Source of the DNA: Synechococcus sp. WH 5701
GTDB taxonomy: Bacteria > Cyanobacteriota > Cyanobacteriia > PCC-6307 > Cyanobiaceae
Assembly (NCBI RefSeq): GCF_000153045.1
Contig: NZ_CH724159.1
Coordinates: forward strand, 1,067,228 to 1,131,227
Reading direction: 5' to 3'
Length of the DNA: 64,000 nt
Shown: in pieces, positions 42,887 to 52,667 of the stretch
How positions within the stretch are numbered: the first letter of the stretch is position 1
Layout of the letters: each line of letters begins with the position of its first letter
Translations under genes and position numbers: made by a program
The notes under the pieces: generated by a model
The model's input: only the letters and a program-made list of their open reading frames with translations
The model's database searches: none
What the model was told of the DNA's origin: nothing

Positions 42887-45807
42887 TTGAACCCATCCGT
42901 CCCCCTATCCAGCACCGTTGTGCCGATTCCGTTACCCTCGACACTTCAAGACTTGACCAGGGGTGCCTATGTCGGCGCCTTTGAATCGTTTCTGGAATCA
43001 GGTGCACTCTCCGGCTGGGTCTGCCCCCTGCACAACAGCGAGAGCGATCAGCAACCCCTGCGCGTCAGGCTTCAGCTCGAAGATCTGCTCAATCCCGGCA
43101 TGGCCTGGTCCATCGCCGTGCTCCGTGCCAGCCAGCCCCGGCCCGACCTTCAAGACCTGGGCATCGCCAGCCCTTGCGGCTTTCTCTTTCCCGGCAAGGC
43201 CAGCACCAGCCTGCCTCCCCTCAGCACCGGCCTGGTGTTGCGCGCCCTGGTCGACGTGGAGCCCGCTGTGGAATTGCCCGGCAGCCCACTCCGCCTCGAT
43301 CCGAGCACCTACCAAAGGTTGGAGCGGCTCTGCCGCAGCCACCAGTCCAGCCAGCCCCGCCTGGATCCGGTCCAGGGCCCGTTCCTCAGTGGCTGGGCTC
43401 CCCCGGCCGCCGAGCACGAGCTGCGTCTCGATGGCCAGGTTCTCGATCCCGTCAGCCCGGGCGCCGACGGCCAGTTCCGCCTGCCCATTCCCCCCGCCGG
43501 CTGCGACGGGCGCCATCACCACATCGCCCTGCACAACGCCGATGGCGAGCTCGTCTGCGAGCGCATCGAGTTCACCCCCTTCCAGCTCACCCCCTGGTCG
43601 GCCCTGCAGGAGCACAGCCCCGCCCCCTTCCCCGATCAGCTCAGCCCCCTGGCCCGCGAGCACCACCGCAGCCTCACCACCTGGCTGCAGTGGGCCGATG
43701 CCGACGGCATCCCCCTGCCTCCCAATCTTCCCCTGCTGCAGCGTCTGCTCAGCAGCCCGATCGATCCACCCCACAACTCCGCTCCCGGCCAGGAGGCCGG
43801 ACCCGATGGTGCGCCCACCCCGCGCCTGCCGATCCAGCTCAACCTCAGCGCCGAGCCCCTCGTCTCGGTGGTGGTGCCCGTCCACAACAAGTACGCCGTC
43901 ACCAGACGCTGCCTGGCGGCCCTCGCCTACGCCCCCACCCGGATTCCCTACGAGCTGATCGTCGTCGATGACGGCTCCAGCGACGGCACCGCCTCGGCCC
44001 TGGCCGAAGAGGCCCCGGGCGTTCAGGTGATCCGCCACGACTATTCCCGCGGCTTCAACCAGGCCTGCCACAGCGGCGTGGCCGCCTCCCGCGGCGACTT
44101 CATCGTTCTGCTCAACAACGACACCGAACCCTGCTGCCGCTGGCTGGAGGAGCTGCTCGAACCGTTCCAGCGCTGGTCCGACACCGGCATGACCGGCTCC
44201 CAGCTGATCTATCCCGATGGTCGCCTCCAGGAGGCGGGCGGCATCGTCTGGGGCAACGGTGAGCCCTGGAATTACGGGCGGGGCCGCAATCCCCACCATC
44301 CCGGGGTGGGTTACACCCGCCAGGTGGATTACGTCAGCGGGGCCGCCCTGGCCATCCGCCGCCAGCTCTGGAACCAGCTCGGTGGCTTCAGCCCTGAATT
44401 CTCTCCCGCTTACTACGAAGACACCGACCTGGCCTTCAAGGTGCGCCAGGCCGGTCTCTGCGTGCGCTACGCCGCCCTCTCCCGGGTGATCCACCACGAA
44501 GGGCTCAGCTGCGGCACCGATGCGGATCCCAGCACCAGTGAAGGTCTCAAGCGTTTCCAGACCCTGCATGGCCCCCAGTTCCAGCGCAAATGGGCCGACG
44601 CCTTCGAAGGCGAGCGCCAGCCGAGCTTCGAGGCCGCCGAGCTGATCAAAGACCGCGGCATCCTCGGCCGCGCCCTCTTCCTCGACCACGGCACCCCGCG
44701 CCCCGACCGCGATGCCGGCAGCCATGCCGCCCTGGTGGAGATGGAGCTGGTGCAGGCCCTCGGCTACAAGGTGTCGTTCCTGCCCACCAACCTCGCCTGG
44801 CTCGGGTCCTACACCGAGGCCCTCCAGCGCCAGGGCATCGAGGTGCTGCACGCCCCCTTCACCCTCTCCCTCGAGCAGTTCATGCAGGAGCGGGGCGGCG
44901 AGTTCGATTTCATCTACATCACCCGCTACACCACCGTCCGCGACAGCCTGCACCTGCTCCATCTCTATGCCCCCCAGGCCCGGCTGATCTTCTGCAACGC
45001 CGATCTCCACTACCTGCGCGAGCTGCGCCAGGCCAGGGCCGCCAACCACGAACCCGAGGCCACCAAAGCCCTGCTTGAGGCCGTGCAGGAAACCCGCCGC
45101 CAGGAACTCGAAGCCATCCGGGCCGTCGATCTCACGCTCTCCTACAGCGAGATCGAGCAGGCGGTGATCGAGGCGGAATGCCTCGGCCAGGCGGCCACGG
45201 CCCGCTGCCCCTGGGTGGTGGAGGTGGTGGGCGAGCCCACCACCCCTCTGACCGCAACGGCATCGCCTTTCTCGGCAACTACCAGCACCCCCCCAACCGC
45301 GACGGGGTGACAGCCTTCCTGGAGCAGGTGTGGCCGGGCCTGCGCCAGCGCCTCCCCGACCTCGAACTGCACCTCTACGGCAGCGGCCTCTCCGCCGAGC
45401 AGCACCAGGCCTGGCAGCAGACCCCCGGACTGCGGGTCCACGGCTGGGTCACCGATGCCGCCGTGGTCTACGAACGCCATCGCGTCTTCATCGCCCCCCT
45501 GCGGGCCGGCGCGGGCATCAAGGGCAAGGTGATCGCTGCCCTCGCCCATGGCATTCCCCAGGTGCTCAGTCCCGTGGCCGCGGAAGCTACCGGACTGCGC
45601 CATGGCGGTGAGGTCTTCATCGCCCGCCAATCCTCCGAGTGGGAGCAGGCCATCGCCAATCTCATCCACGACGACCAGCTCTGGACCCGCTGCAGCCAGG
45701 CCGCCCTCGAGCACGCCCGCAGCCACTACTCCCGCCAGCGGGGCCTCGAGTTGATGGCTGACGCCCTCGCCCAGCTCCACCTGCCCATGCGCTCTCTCAC
45801 CCCATGA
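42887..45807 (+). CDS. GT2-GT4 double glycosyltransferase, frameshifted
   Basis: The first frame (42887-45310) codes a beta-rich N-terminal domain, then a GT2 domain at about residues 325-560: LVSVVVPVHNKYAVTRRCLA, LIVVDDGSSDGTASAL, FIVLLNNDTEPCCRWLEELL, YYEDTDLAFKVRQAG. A GT4-type N-terminal half follows (LFLDHGTPRPDRDAGSHAAL). Near 45250, after CPWVVEVVGEP, one base is missing and coding continues in the next frame (DRNGIAFLGNYQHPPNRDGV, APLRAGAGIKGKVIAALAHG) to 45807. Corrected, the protein is about 973 residues with two catalytic domains. Only the GT4 C-terminal half is affected. First gene of the secretion operon; its end overlaps ppiC by four bases. Confidence 0.85.
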
Positions 45808-46607
45808 CCCAGTCCCTGTCGGGGGTTCGGCCCCAGCCCGTCATCGCCATCTGTCCCGGCCACCCTCTGCTGTCCGTGGACGAAACCAATCGCCTGCTCT
45901 GTCAGCAGGGGGTGGCCCTCGCCCTGGCCCAGGGTTTCCTGCTGGATCGGGTCGCCAACACCATTCGCCTCAAACCCAGCGAAGAAGCCGACCTGATCGG
46001 GCTCTACCTCCAGCAGGAGGGCGTCGGTAGTGAAGCGGAACTTCAGGTGTGGCTGAAGGGCAAGGGCTGGAGCCCCGACGACCTCCGCTACTTCGCCACC
46101 AAAGGCGAGCGGGTCCGCAGATACAGCCTCCAGCGTTATGGAGCCGAAGCCGAAATTCGCTTCCTCGATCGCAAACTGGATCTCGATCAGCTCACCTATT
46201 CCCTCCTGCGCGTCTCCGACCGTGATCTGGCCGATGAGCTCTATCACCAGGTGCTCGAGGGTGAGCAAGACTTCGCCACCCTGGCGGAGACCTACTCCGA
46301 AGGCAACGAAACCGTGACCCGCGGTCTGATCGGCCCGATCTCGGCCACCGCCGGCCATCCCCTGCTCATTGAGAAGTTACGGGTGGGCAGCCCAGGCCAG
46401 ATCTGGGCACCCTTCGAGATCGAAAACGTCTGGGTGGTGGTGCGCCTCGAGCAGCGCTTCCCGGCCGAGCTCGATGAGCGCATGCGCCAGCTGATGGTCG
46501 ATGAACTCTTCGGGATCTGGTTCAACGAGCAGGTGATCCTGCTGATGGCGGGCGAGGAGCCCATGGCCATGCCCCCAGCGAGCGAACTCAGCAGCACCAC
46601 CCCATGA
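45804..46607 (+). CDS. PpiC-type peptidyl-prolyl isomerase
   Basis: Protein of 267 residues. The N-terminal helical part (LLSVDETNRLLCQQGVALAL) and the parvulin domain at about 120-225 (YSLLRVSDRDLADELYHQVL, DFATLAETYSEGNETVTRGL, then IGPI) match SurA/PrsA-like proteins. No signal peptide or lipobox, so it would act in the cytoplasm, perhaps keeping the export cargo unfolded or helping it fold. Joined by ATGA overlaps to both neighbours (45804-45807, 46604-46607), so tightly co-translated with the transporter. Confidence 0.85.
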   Translation: MTQSLSGVRPQPVIAICPGHPLLSVDETNRLLCQQGVALALAQGFLLDRVANTIRLKPSEEADLIGLYLQQEGVGSEAELQVWLKGKGWSPDDLRYFATKGERVRRYSLQRYGAEAEIRFLDRKLDLDQLTYSLLRVSDRDLADELYHQVLEGEQDFATLAETYSEGNETVTRGLIGPISATAGHPLLIEKLRVGSPGQIWAPFEIENVWVVVRLEQRFPAELDERMRQLMVDELFGIWFNEQVILLMAGEEPMAMPPASELSSTTP

Positions 46608-49600
46608 CCTCCTCCGTCTCCACCACGCCTCCCCCCCAGCCGGGCCAGTTGCTGCGCAGCTTTCATCCATTCGATCGCCTGCCGCTCGAGGCGGCGGCGG
46701 CCCTGGAGCTCAAGCTCGAGCCGCGCCGCTATCGCCTCGGGCAGATCATCCTGCGGGCCGATGTAATGCCCGAAGGCGTGCTCCTGCTGCGCAGCGGCAG
46801 CCTGCGCTGCCTCGCTCCCGACCCCGACAGCGGCGAGTGGCGCACCATCGACCGCCTCGAAGCCGGAGCCATCGCGGGCTGGTGCTCGATCCTGCGCAGT
46901 GAACCCTTCGAGCAGATCCGCGCCTCCTCCGAGGTGGAGCTGCTGCTGCTGCCGGCGGCGGTGTTCCAAGATCTGCTCGCCAGCCACCACGAGCTCCGCC
47001 TCTGGTTCCAGGGCAACCTGCCCGCCACCGAGCTCCATCTGCTGCTCAGCAGCCTGGCCCAGCAGGATCAGGCCTGGCTGCCCGTGCTGCAGGCCTGGCC
47101 TGCCATTCGTCAGCAGGCCCGGGTCGAGAGCCTGCCGCCTGGCACGGCCCAGACCCTCTCCCTCAACGCCGACTGCCGCTGGTTCACCAGCAGCGGCGGC
47201 CCCCTCGGCCAACCCTGGTCGCTGGCCAGCCAGGCCCCACCAGCCCGGCCCGGTGCCGCCTGGCTGCGGCTGGTGGGTCTGCCCCTCCCCCAACAGGAGC
47301 AACCCCCAGTCCAGCCGCCGGTCGCCACCCCAGCCACCACTCCCGCCGACAACCTGCTGAACATCGGTGCGGCAGCCACCAGGCCGGCTCCAGCTCCCAG
47401 TACTCCTTCCGCAGAGAGCTATGCCATCTCCCCGCCCGAACCCTCGCCCCGCGCCGAGGGCCGGGGCGCTGAACTGCGCCTGAGGCGGGCCAGCGGCCCG
47501 GGGGATGTGCCGCTGGCCATCGCCATGGCCCTGGGCAACTACTTCGGGGTGCCGGTGAATCGCGATTCCCTGCGCGATCAGGTGGAGAGCATCCTCCAGC
47601 GCCAGGGGCACCTCAACCTGATCAACCTCGGCCAGATTCTCGACACCCTCGGCCTGCGGGTGGTGCTCACCAAGCTGCCGGCCGACCGCCTGCAGCGCAC
47701 TGCCACGCCGGCGGTGTTCTTCGCCCAGGGCCATTTCGCCATCCTCGAAGGTGTGGAACCCGACGGGCGCCTGCGCCTGCTCGAGCCCGAACTCGGGCCG
47801 GTGCTGCTGCCTCCCTCCCAGCTCAGCGGCGATGGCGACGGCCTGATCGAACTGCTGCTGCTGCAACGCAAACCCGATGCCAAGGAGCAGCGCTTCAGCT
47901 GGAGCTGGTTCACTCCCTTCATCCAAGACCACAAGCGCCAGTTGATCGAGGTGCTGGTGCTCTCCTTCGTGATCAACCTGCTCCAGGTGGCCAATCCACT
48001 CGGCCTCCAGGCTCTGATCGATCAGGTGGCCCGCCAGCAGAACCTCAATGCCCTGATCAGCATCACCTCCGTGCTGCTGGTGGTGGCACTGGTGAATGCC
48101 GTGCTCAAGACCCTGCGCAGCTACATCTTCACCGACACCGCCAACCGGGTGGACCAGGCCACCAAGGCCACCATCCTCGACCAGCTGGTGCGCCTGCCCC
48201 AGGGCTTCTTCGACAGCCGCCCGGTGGGCCAGATCATGTTCTACTTCGGTGAACTCGATCGCCTGCGCGATTTCCTGCTCGGCTCCAGCCTCACCACCAT
48301 GGTGGATCTGGCCTTCAGCTTCTTCTACCTCTTCATCCTCTTCGCCATCAGCCCCCCGCTCACCCTCGCGGCCCTCTCCACCCTGCCGCTGATGCTGGCT
48401 CTGGCCTTCGTGAGCAATCCGCTGGTGCGCACCCAGATCAAGCGCAAGATCAGCGAATCGATCAACACCTATTCCTACCTGAACGAATCGATCGCTGGCA
48501 TTCAAACGATCAAGTCCCAGAACGCCGAGCTCAAGACCCGCTGGGAATTCCAGAACCGCTACGCCCGCTTCATCGGTGAGGATTTCAAGCTCAAGATCAC
48601 CAGTGAATCGATCAGCAACCTGGCCGGCTTCATCAATGATCTCAACAGTCTGCTGATCACCGGTGTGGGCATCTTCCTGATCATGCGCAACGAACTCACC
48701 TTCGGTGGCTTCCTCGCCTTCCGCATTCTCAGCAGCTTCATCACCGGCCCCCTGGTGAAACTCACCCAGACCTGGCAGGAGTTCCAGCAGGGCACCGCCT
48801 CGATCAAGCTCGTGGCCGATGTAGTCGATCGCACCACGGAGCAGACCGTGGAGGAATCCCAGAACATTCCGATGCCGCCCGTGATCGGCAAGGTGGAATT
48901 CATCGACCTCACCTTCCGATTCAGCGAGGAGGGTCCGTTGATTCTCCGCGGCGTGAATCTCGAGGTGCCGGTGGGCTCCTTCGTGGGCATGGTGGGTGGG
49001 TCCGGCAGCGGCAAGAGCACGGTGCTCAAAATGCTGCCCCGCTTCTACCGCCCCCTAGAAGGCAAGGTGCTGATCGACGGCCTCGACATCAACAAGGTTG
49101 AGCTCTATTCCCTGCGCCGTCAGATCGGCGTCGTGCCCCAGGACAGCATCCTCTTCGATGGCACCATCCGCCAGAATCTTCTGCTGGTCAAACCCGATGC
49201 CAGCGCCGATGAATTGATCCGTGCCTGCCGGATCGCCTGCGCCCACGAGTTCATCATGGGTCTGCCCAAGGGTTACAACTCCGACGTGGGCGAGCGCGGC
49301 GCCGGTCTCTCCGGTGGTCAGCGCCAGCGCATCGCCCTGGCCAGGGCCGTGTTGCAGAACCCACGCCTGCTGATCCTTGATGAAGCCACCAGCGCCCTGG
49401 ATGCCCGCACCGAACGCCAGGTCTGCATCAATCTCTTCGAGGCCTTCCGCGGTCGAACGGTCTTTTTCATCACCCATCGCCTCACCACCGTTCAAACGGC
49501 GGATGTGATCGTGCTGATGGATCGTGGCGCCATCATGGAAGCCGGCACACACCGTGAGCTGCTCCAACGCAAAGGCTGGTATTACGCCCTGTATGAGAGC

Positions 49601-49624
49601 CAGGTTCAAGAAGGAGGCATGTGA
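46604..49624 (+). CDS. Type I secretion ABC transporter
   Basis: Protein of 1006 residues. A cyclic-nucleotide-binding-like domain at about 15-140; a linker; a C39-peptidase-like domain at about 290-425 in which the catalytic Cys region reads ASGPGDVPLAIAMALGNYFG (no Cys), so cargo is not cleaved and carries an uncleaved signal; six membrane helices at about 435-720; and an ATPase domain from about 765 with Walker A (GGSGSGKST, near 797), the LSGGQRQR signature, LLILDEATSALD and the switch His (THRLTT). HlyB-like exporter, inner membrane. N-terminal CNB domains occur in cyanobacterial homologues. No break seen. Confidence 0.95.
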   Translation: MTSSVSTTPPPQPGQLLRSFHPFDRLPLEAAAALELKLEPRRYRLGQIILRADVMPEGVLLLRSGSLRCLAPDPDSGEWRTIDRLEAGAIAGWCSILRSEPFEQIRASSEVELLLLPAAVFQDLLASHHELRLWFQGNLPATELHLLLSSLAQQDQAWLPVLQAWPAIRQQARVESLPPGTAQTLSLNADCRWFTSSGGPLGQPWSLASQAPPARPGAAWLRLVGLPLPQQEQPPVQPPVATPATTPADNLLNIGAAATRPAPAPSTPSAESYAISPPEPSPRAEGRGAELRLRRASGPGDVPLAIAMALGNYFGVPVNRDSLRDQVESILQRQGHLNLINLGQILDTLGLRVVLTKLPADRLQRTATPAVFFAQGHFAILEGVEPDGRLRLLEPELGPVLLPPSQLSGDGDGLIELLLLQRKPDAKEQRFSWSWFTPFIQDHKRQLIEVLVLSFVINLLQVANPLGLQALIDQVARQQNLNALISITSVLLVVALVNAVLKTLRSYIFTDTANRVDQATKATILDQLVRLPQGFFDSRPVGQIMFYFGELDRLRDFLLGSSLTTMVDLAFSFFYLFILFAISPPLTLAALSTLPLMLALAFVSNPLVRTQIKRKISESINTYSYLNESIAGIQTIKSQNAELKTRWEFQNRYARFIGEDFKLKITSESISNLAGFINDLNSLLITGVGIFLIMRNELTFGGFLAFRILSSFITGPLVKLTQTWQEFQQGTASIKLVADVVDRTTEQTVEESQNIPMPPVIGKVEFIDLTFRFSEEGPLILRGVNLEVPVGSFVGMVGGSGSGKSTVLKMLPRFYRPLEGKVLIDGLDINKVELYSLRRQIGVVPQDSILFDGTIRQNLLLVKPDASADELIRACRIACAHEFIMGLPKGYNSDVGERGAGLSGGQRQRIALARAVLQNPRLLILDEATSALDARTERQVCINLFEAFRGRTVFFITHRLTTVQTADVIVLMDRGAIMEAGTHRELLQRKGWYYALYESQVQEGGM

Positions 49625-51091
49625 ATGTCAACACCAAAGTCGTCATTTTCGTTGGTTGAGTTCTACGACAAGGTGCTCTCTCGCCTGCGCTCACCCCGGC
49701 GCCGTGCCGAGTCGAAGCATGAGGTGATTCCCGTGCGGGTGGATCTGGTGGGTGAGGCTGCCGAGACCAATCCCTTCCTGCCCACCAATGGAGCCCTAAC
49801 GGCCAACGGCGGAGGGCCCGACCCCGGCACCCTCGCCCCCAAGGCCGCCGACTGGGAGTTCAACCAGCCGGTCATGCTCGGCCGCAGCCACCGTGCCAGC
49901 GGCCTGATCGCCTGGACCCTGGTGAGCTCCATCGGGATCGTCGTGGTCTGGGCGGCCGTGGCCCCCCTCAGCGTGGCGGTGGCCGTTCAGGGCAAATTGC
50001 AGCCCGGCAGCAAGGTCAAACTGGTCCAGGCTCCAGTGCCTGGCGTGATCGATGCCCTGCTGGTCAAGGAAGGGGAGACTGTGCGCAAAGGGCAGAGTCT
50101 GGTGCGCTTTGATCTGCGGGAAGTCACCAGCAAGCTGGCGGCAGCCGAGGCCATCCGCACCCGCCTGCGCAACGAAAACCAGATCCTGGCGGCCTCCCTC
50201 GGCGATCGGCCCGCTACGGGCCTCACCGCCAACCAGCAGCTCCAGCTCGAGAACCGCAGCGTTGATCTCAGCTCCCGCCGCCAGATCGCCGAACAGGAGC
50301 TGAGGGCTAACCAGGCCCGCATCGACGGCCTGCGCACCAGCCTCGCCACGGCCGAGAACATCCTGGGACGGTTCGACTCTCTCGCCCGTTCGGGTGCCGT
50401 CAGTGAACTCCAGCTCCTCGAAGCCCGCAGCAGGGTGAACGACCTCAACGCCAGCCTGGCCGTTGAGCTGGAAACCTCGGCCAAGCTCAGGGCTGGTGTG
50501 GCGAACTCCGTGGCCTCCCCTGGGGCCGACTTACGCAGCCAGGTGGAAGCCAACCTGCGCCAGATCGCCGACCTGACCCAACAGATCGATGTCGCCCGCG
50601 TGCAGCTCCAGTACAGCGTGCTCACCGCCCCCAGTGATGGCGCGGTGTTCGACATCGATGTAGCCCCGGGCTCCGTGGTCAACACCACCACCCCCCTGCT
50701 GAAAGTGGTGCCGGCCGATGCCCTCGAAGCCAAGGTCTTCATTCCCAACACCGCCATCGGTTACCTGCGGCCCGGCCAGCGTGCCGACATCTCCCTCGAC
50801 ACCTACCCCTCCAACGACTACGGGCGCATCCCGGCCAAGGTGTTGAGCATCGGCTCCGATGCGCTCACCACCGAAGAGATGGCCCAGACCCTGCAATCCA
50901 ACACCCAAGGGCTCTTCTTTCCGGCCATCCTCCAGCTCGAGCGCCAATCCCTCAGGGTCGGCAGCCGCGATGTTCCCCTCAAGCCCGGCATGTCCCTGGT
51001 GGCCGATGTCCAGCTGCGGGAGCGGACCTTCCTCAGCGTGATCGCCTCCTTCCTCAACGACAAACGCCGCAGCCTGGAGCGCCTGAATTGA
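49625..51091 (+). CDS. HlyD-family membrane fusion protein
   Basis: Protein of 488 residues. The N-terminal 95 residues are cytoplasmic, one membrane segment lies at about 98-120 (GLIAWTLVSSIGIVVVWAAV), then a lipoyl-type half (GKLQPGSKVKLVQAPVPGVI, LLVKEGETVRKGQSLVRF), long coiled coils at about 180-320, the second lipoyl half (VLTAPSDGAVFDIDVAPGSV) and beta-barrel domains. It bridges the ABC transporter to an outer-membrane TolC-like channel, which is not in this window. The start follows the transporter stop directly. Complete. Confidence 0.95.
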   Translation: MSTPKSSFSLVEFYDKVLSRLRSPRRRAESKHEVIPVRVDLVGEAAETNPFLPTNGALTANGGGPDPGTLAPKAADWEFNQPVMLGRSHRASGLIAWTLVSSIGIVVVWAAVAPLSVAVAVQGKLQPGSKVKLVQAPVPGVIDALLVKEGETVRKGQSLVRFDLREVTSKLAAAEAIRTRLRNENQILAASLGDRPATGLTANQQLQLENRSVDLSSRRQIAEQELRANQARIDGLRTSLATAENILGRFDSLARSGAVSELQLLEARSRVNDLNASLAVELETSAKLRAGVANSVASPGADLRSQVEANLRQIADLTQQIDVARVQLQYSVLTAPSDGAVFDIDVAPGSVVNTTTPLLKVVPADALEAKVFIPNTAIGYLRPGQRADISLDTYPSNDYGRIPAKVLSIGSDALTTEEMAQTLQSNTQGLFFPAILQLERQSLRVGSRDVPLKPGMSLVADVQLRERTFLSVIASFLNDKRRSLERLN

Positions 51092-51378
51092 TGGCACCAC
51101 CGGATCGGCAACGTCGCCAGGCCGACTGGTCACGGTACGTGCCGCCTGCCCAGCGCCATCAGATCCTGCTGCGCCGCTTCGTCCTGCGCAGCCGCTCTCT
51201 GCTGCTGCGCCGCTCCACGCGCATTCTCATGGCCGTGCTGCTCTACCTGGCCATTTGCTTTGGACTGGTGCTCTGGGGAGGAGCCAGCCTGGGCATGATC
51301 GGCCTTCTCCCCCTGATCCTGGCACCAGCGATCGGCTACCTCGCCTACTGGCTGGTGTGGAGCGAATTCCACCGTTGA
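51091..51378 (+). CDS. Small membrane protein of the secretion operon
   Basis: Protein of 95 residues. A basic N-terminus (PAQRHQILLRRFVLRSRSLL) is followed by two hydrophobic segments at about 45-65 and 70-88. ATG at 51091 overlaps the hlyD TGA by one base (TGATG). No family recognised. Its place as last gene suggests an accessory role in the exporter. A weak hairpin (CCCAGC, three-base loop, GCTGGG at 51383-51397) follows between the convergent genes, without a T run. Confidence 0.65.
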   Translation: MAPPDRQRRQADWSRYVPPAQRHQILLRRFVLRSRSLLLRRSTRILMAVLLYLAICFGLVLWGGASLGMIGLLPLILAPAIGYLAYWLVWSEFHR

Positions 51379-51402
51379 CCGACCCAGCTCAGCTGGGCTG
51401 AT

Positions 51403-52584
51403 TCAGCCAGGCTGGCTGCGGCTGCGCAGGCTGTTGAGTTCCTGAATCAGCCACGGCGGCAGCATCGACTCGGCGCCGCTGAAACTCACATTGGCCGGGG
51501 TGAAGTAGAGCAGGGACGCCATCACGGCATTCAGGGCCAGCGGGTGGCGCATCTCCCTCACCACCTGAGACAGCTGGGCGCGCAACAGTTCCTCCTCGCC
51601 ATCCAGGGGCACGTTGGCGAAGCCACAGCCAATCAGGTTCTGGGTCAACTGACCGAAGGGCGTGCGGTACAACGCCTCCAGTTGTTCCGTGTCCACATCC
51701 AGCCAGATCTGTGCCACCTGCCGGCGCAGAGCGCTGAGCTGGCGCTTCACTTCACCATCACCGGGATCGATCGAGAACAGATTGATCAACCCGCTCATCC
51801 GGCCCAGAAACTCGTTGTCCCTGATCAGCGGCATGCAGGCGTCCCGCCTCGTCTCACAGAGCACGGGCAATTCCGTGTAGGGGGCTCCCCCCGCTGGCAT
51901 CACGCCAGCCGGCTGGGCCATGGCCGCCGGCTGGGCCAGAGCCGCCGGCGCCAGCAGTGCCGGGCTGGCAGCACGGCCGCGCTTGGCCAGGAACTGCGTC
52001 AGTTCGACATCACAGTGCTGGGCATAATCAAACAGAAGCCACTCAGGAACCTGCTGCAGTGGTTCAGCCACGCGCATGCCGTTGAGGCCGTAATACGGCA
52101 TCACGGCCAGCAGCAGACTGATCGTTTCATGACTGCCGAAACCACTGAGCAATCGTTGGGTGAGGGTATCCTTCCACTGCTCTTCCTTCGCCTGCAGAGG
52201 CTGGCTCGGCAAGAGGCCATTCAGCATCTGCCGGTACACCTGACCGAAGGCCCCGGCGTAGAGAACCTCCAGCTGATCCACCGGAGCGGACAGCCAGAAT
52301 CGCGTCATCCTCTCCCGCGAGGCCCTCGCATCCTCCAGCGCCTGAGCCGTTGGCTTGGCATCCAGCTGGCTGAAAATCACCTGCAGCCGCTTCAGCGTCC
52401 AGGGAACCACCTCCATCGGCAGCTCGCCAGCCTCCTCGGGCGGCAGATCGACCAGACGGTTGACGGTGGCAGCGGGGCGAATGGGCTCAAACGACTTCAC
52501 CTCAACCGCTGGTGCACCTCGATAGCTGCCCGAGGGGGCAGCGGCATGATGGTCACGTCCGAACAAACGGCGAAGAAGTGGCAT
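51403..52584 (-). CDS. Hypothetical protein with internal duplication
   Basis: Protein of 393 residues, helical, no signal. Two related units: about 85-190 (FWLSAPVDQLEVLYAGAFGQ, then HETISLLLAVMPYYGLNG, PEWLLFDY) and about 285-385 (IWLDVDTEQLEALYRTPFGQ, then HPLALNAVMASLLYFTPANV, PPWLIQEL). An Ala/Pro-rich linker with repeats (APAALAQPAAMAQPAG) separates them. Family unknown. It faces the secretion operon convergently and the next GT4 gene divergently, which suggests a role with surface structures but proves nothing. Confidence 0.65.
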   Translation of the reverse strand: MPLLRRLFGRDHHAAAPSGSYRGAPAVEVKSFEPIRPAATVNRLVDLPPEEAGELPMEVVPWTLKRLQVIFSQLDAKPTAQALEDARASRERMTRFWLSAPVDQLEVLYAGAFGQVYRQMLNGLLPSQPLQAKEEQWKDTLTQRLLSGFGSHETISLLLAVMPYYGLNGMRVAEPLQQVPEWLLFDYAQHCDVELTQFLAKRGRAASPALLAPAALAQPAAMAQPAGVMPAGGAPYTELPVLCETRRDACMPLIRDNEFLGRMSGLINLFSIDPGDGEVKRQLSALRRQVAQIWLDVDTEQLEALYRTPFGQLTQNLIGCGFANVPLDGEEELLRAQLSQVVREMRHPLALNAVMASLLYFTPANVSFSGAESMLPPWLIQELNSLRSRSQPG

Positions 52585-52667
52585 CAGGTTGCGGGCGTTG
52601 GCTCAATCCGGCGCAGAGCATACCCCTGGGATCTCGTCAAAAGTTGTGGCGCTGATAGCCGACACCG

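Noticed and set aside
42998-45049. Minus-strand open frame of 683 codons
   Set aside because: Antisense shadow of the GT2-GT4 gene, whose GT2 motifs are unmistakable on the plus strand.
46292-48505. Minus-strand open frame of 737 codons
   Set aside because: Antisense to the ABC transporter; Gln/Gly/His-rich shadow.
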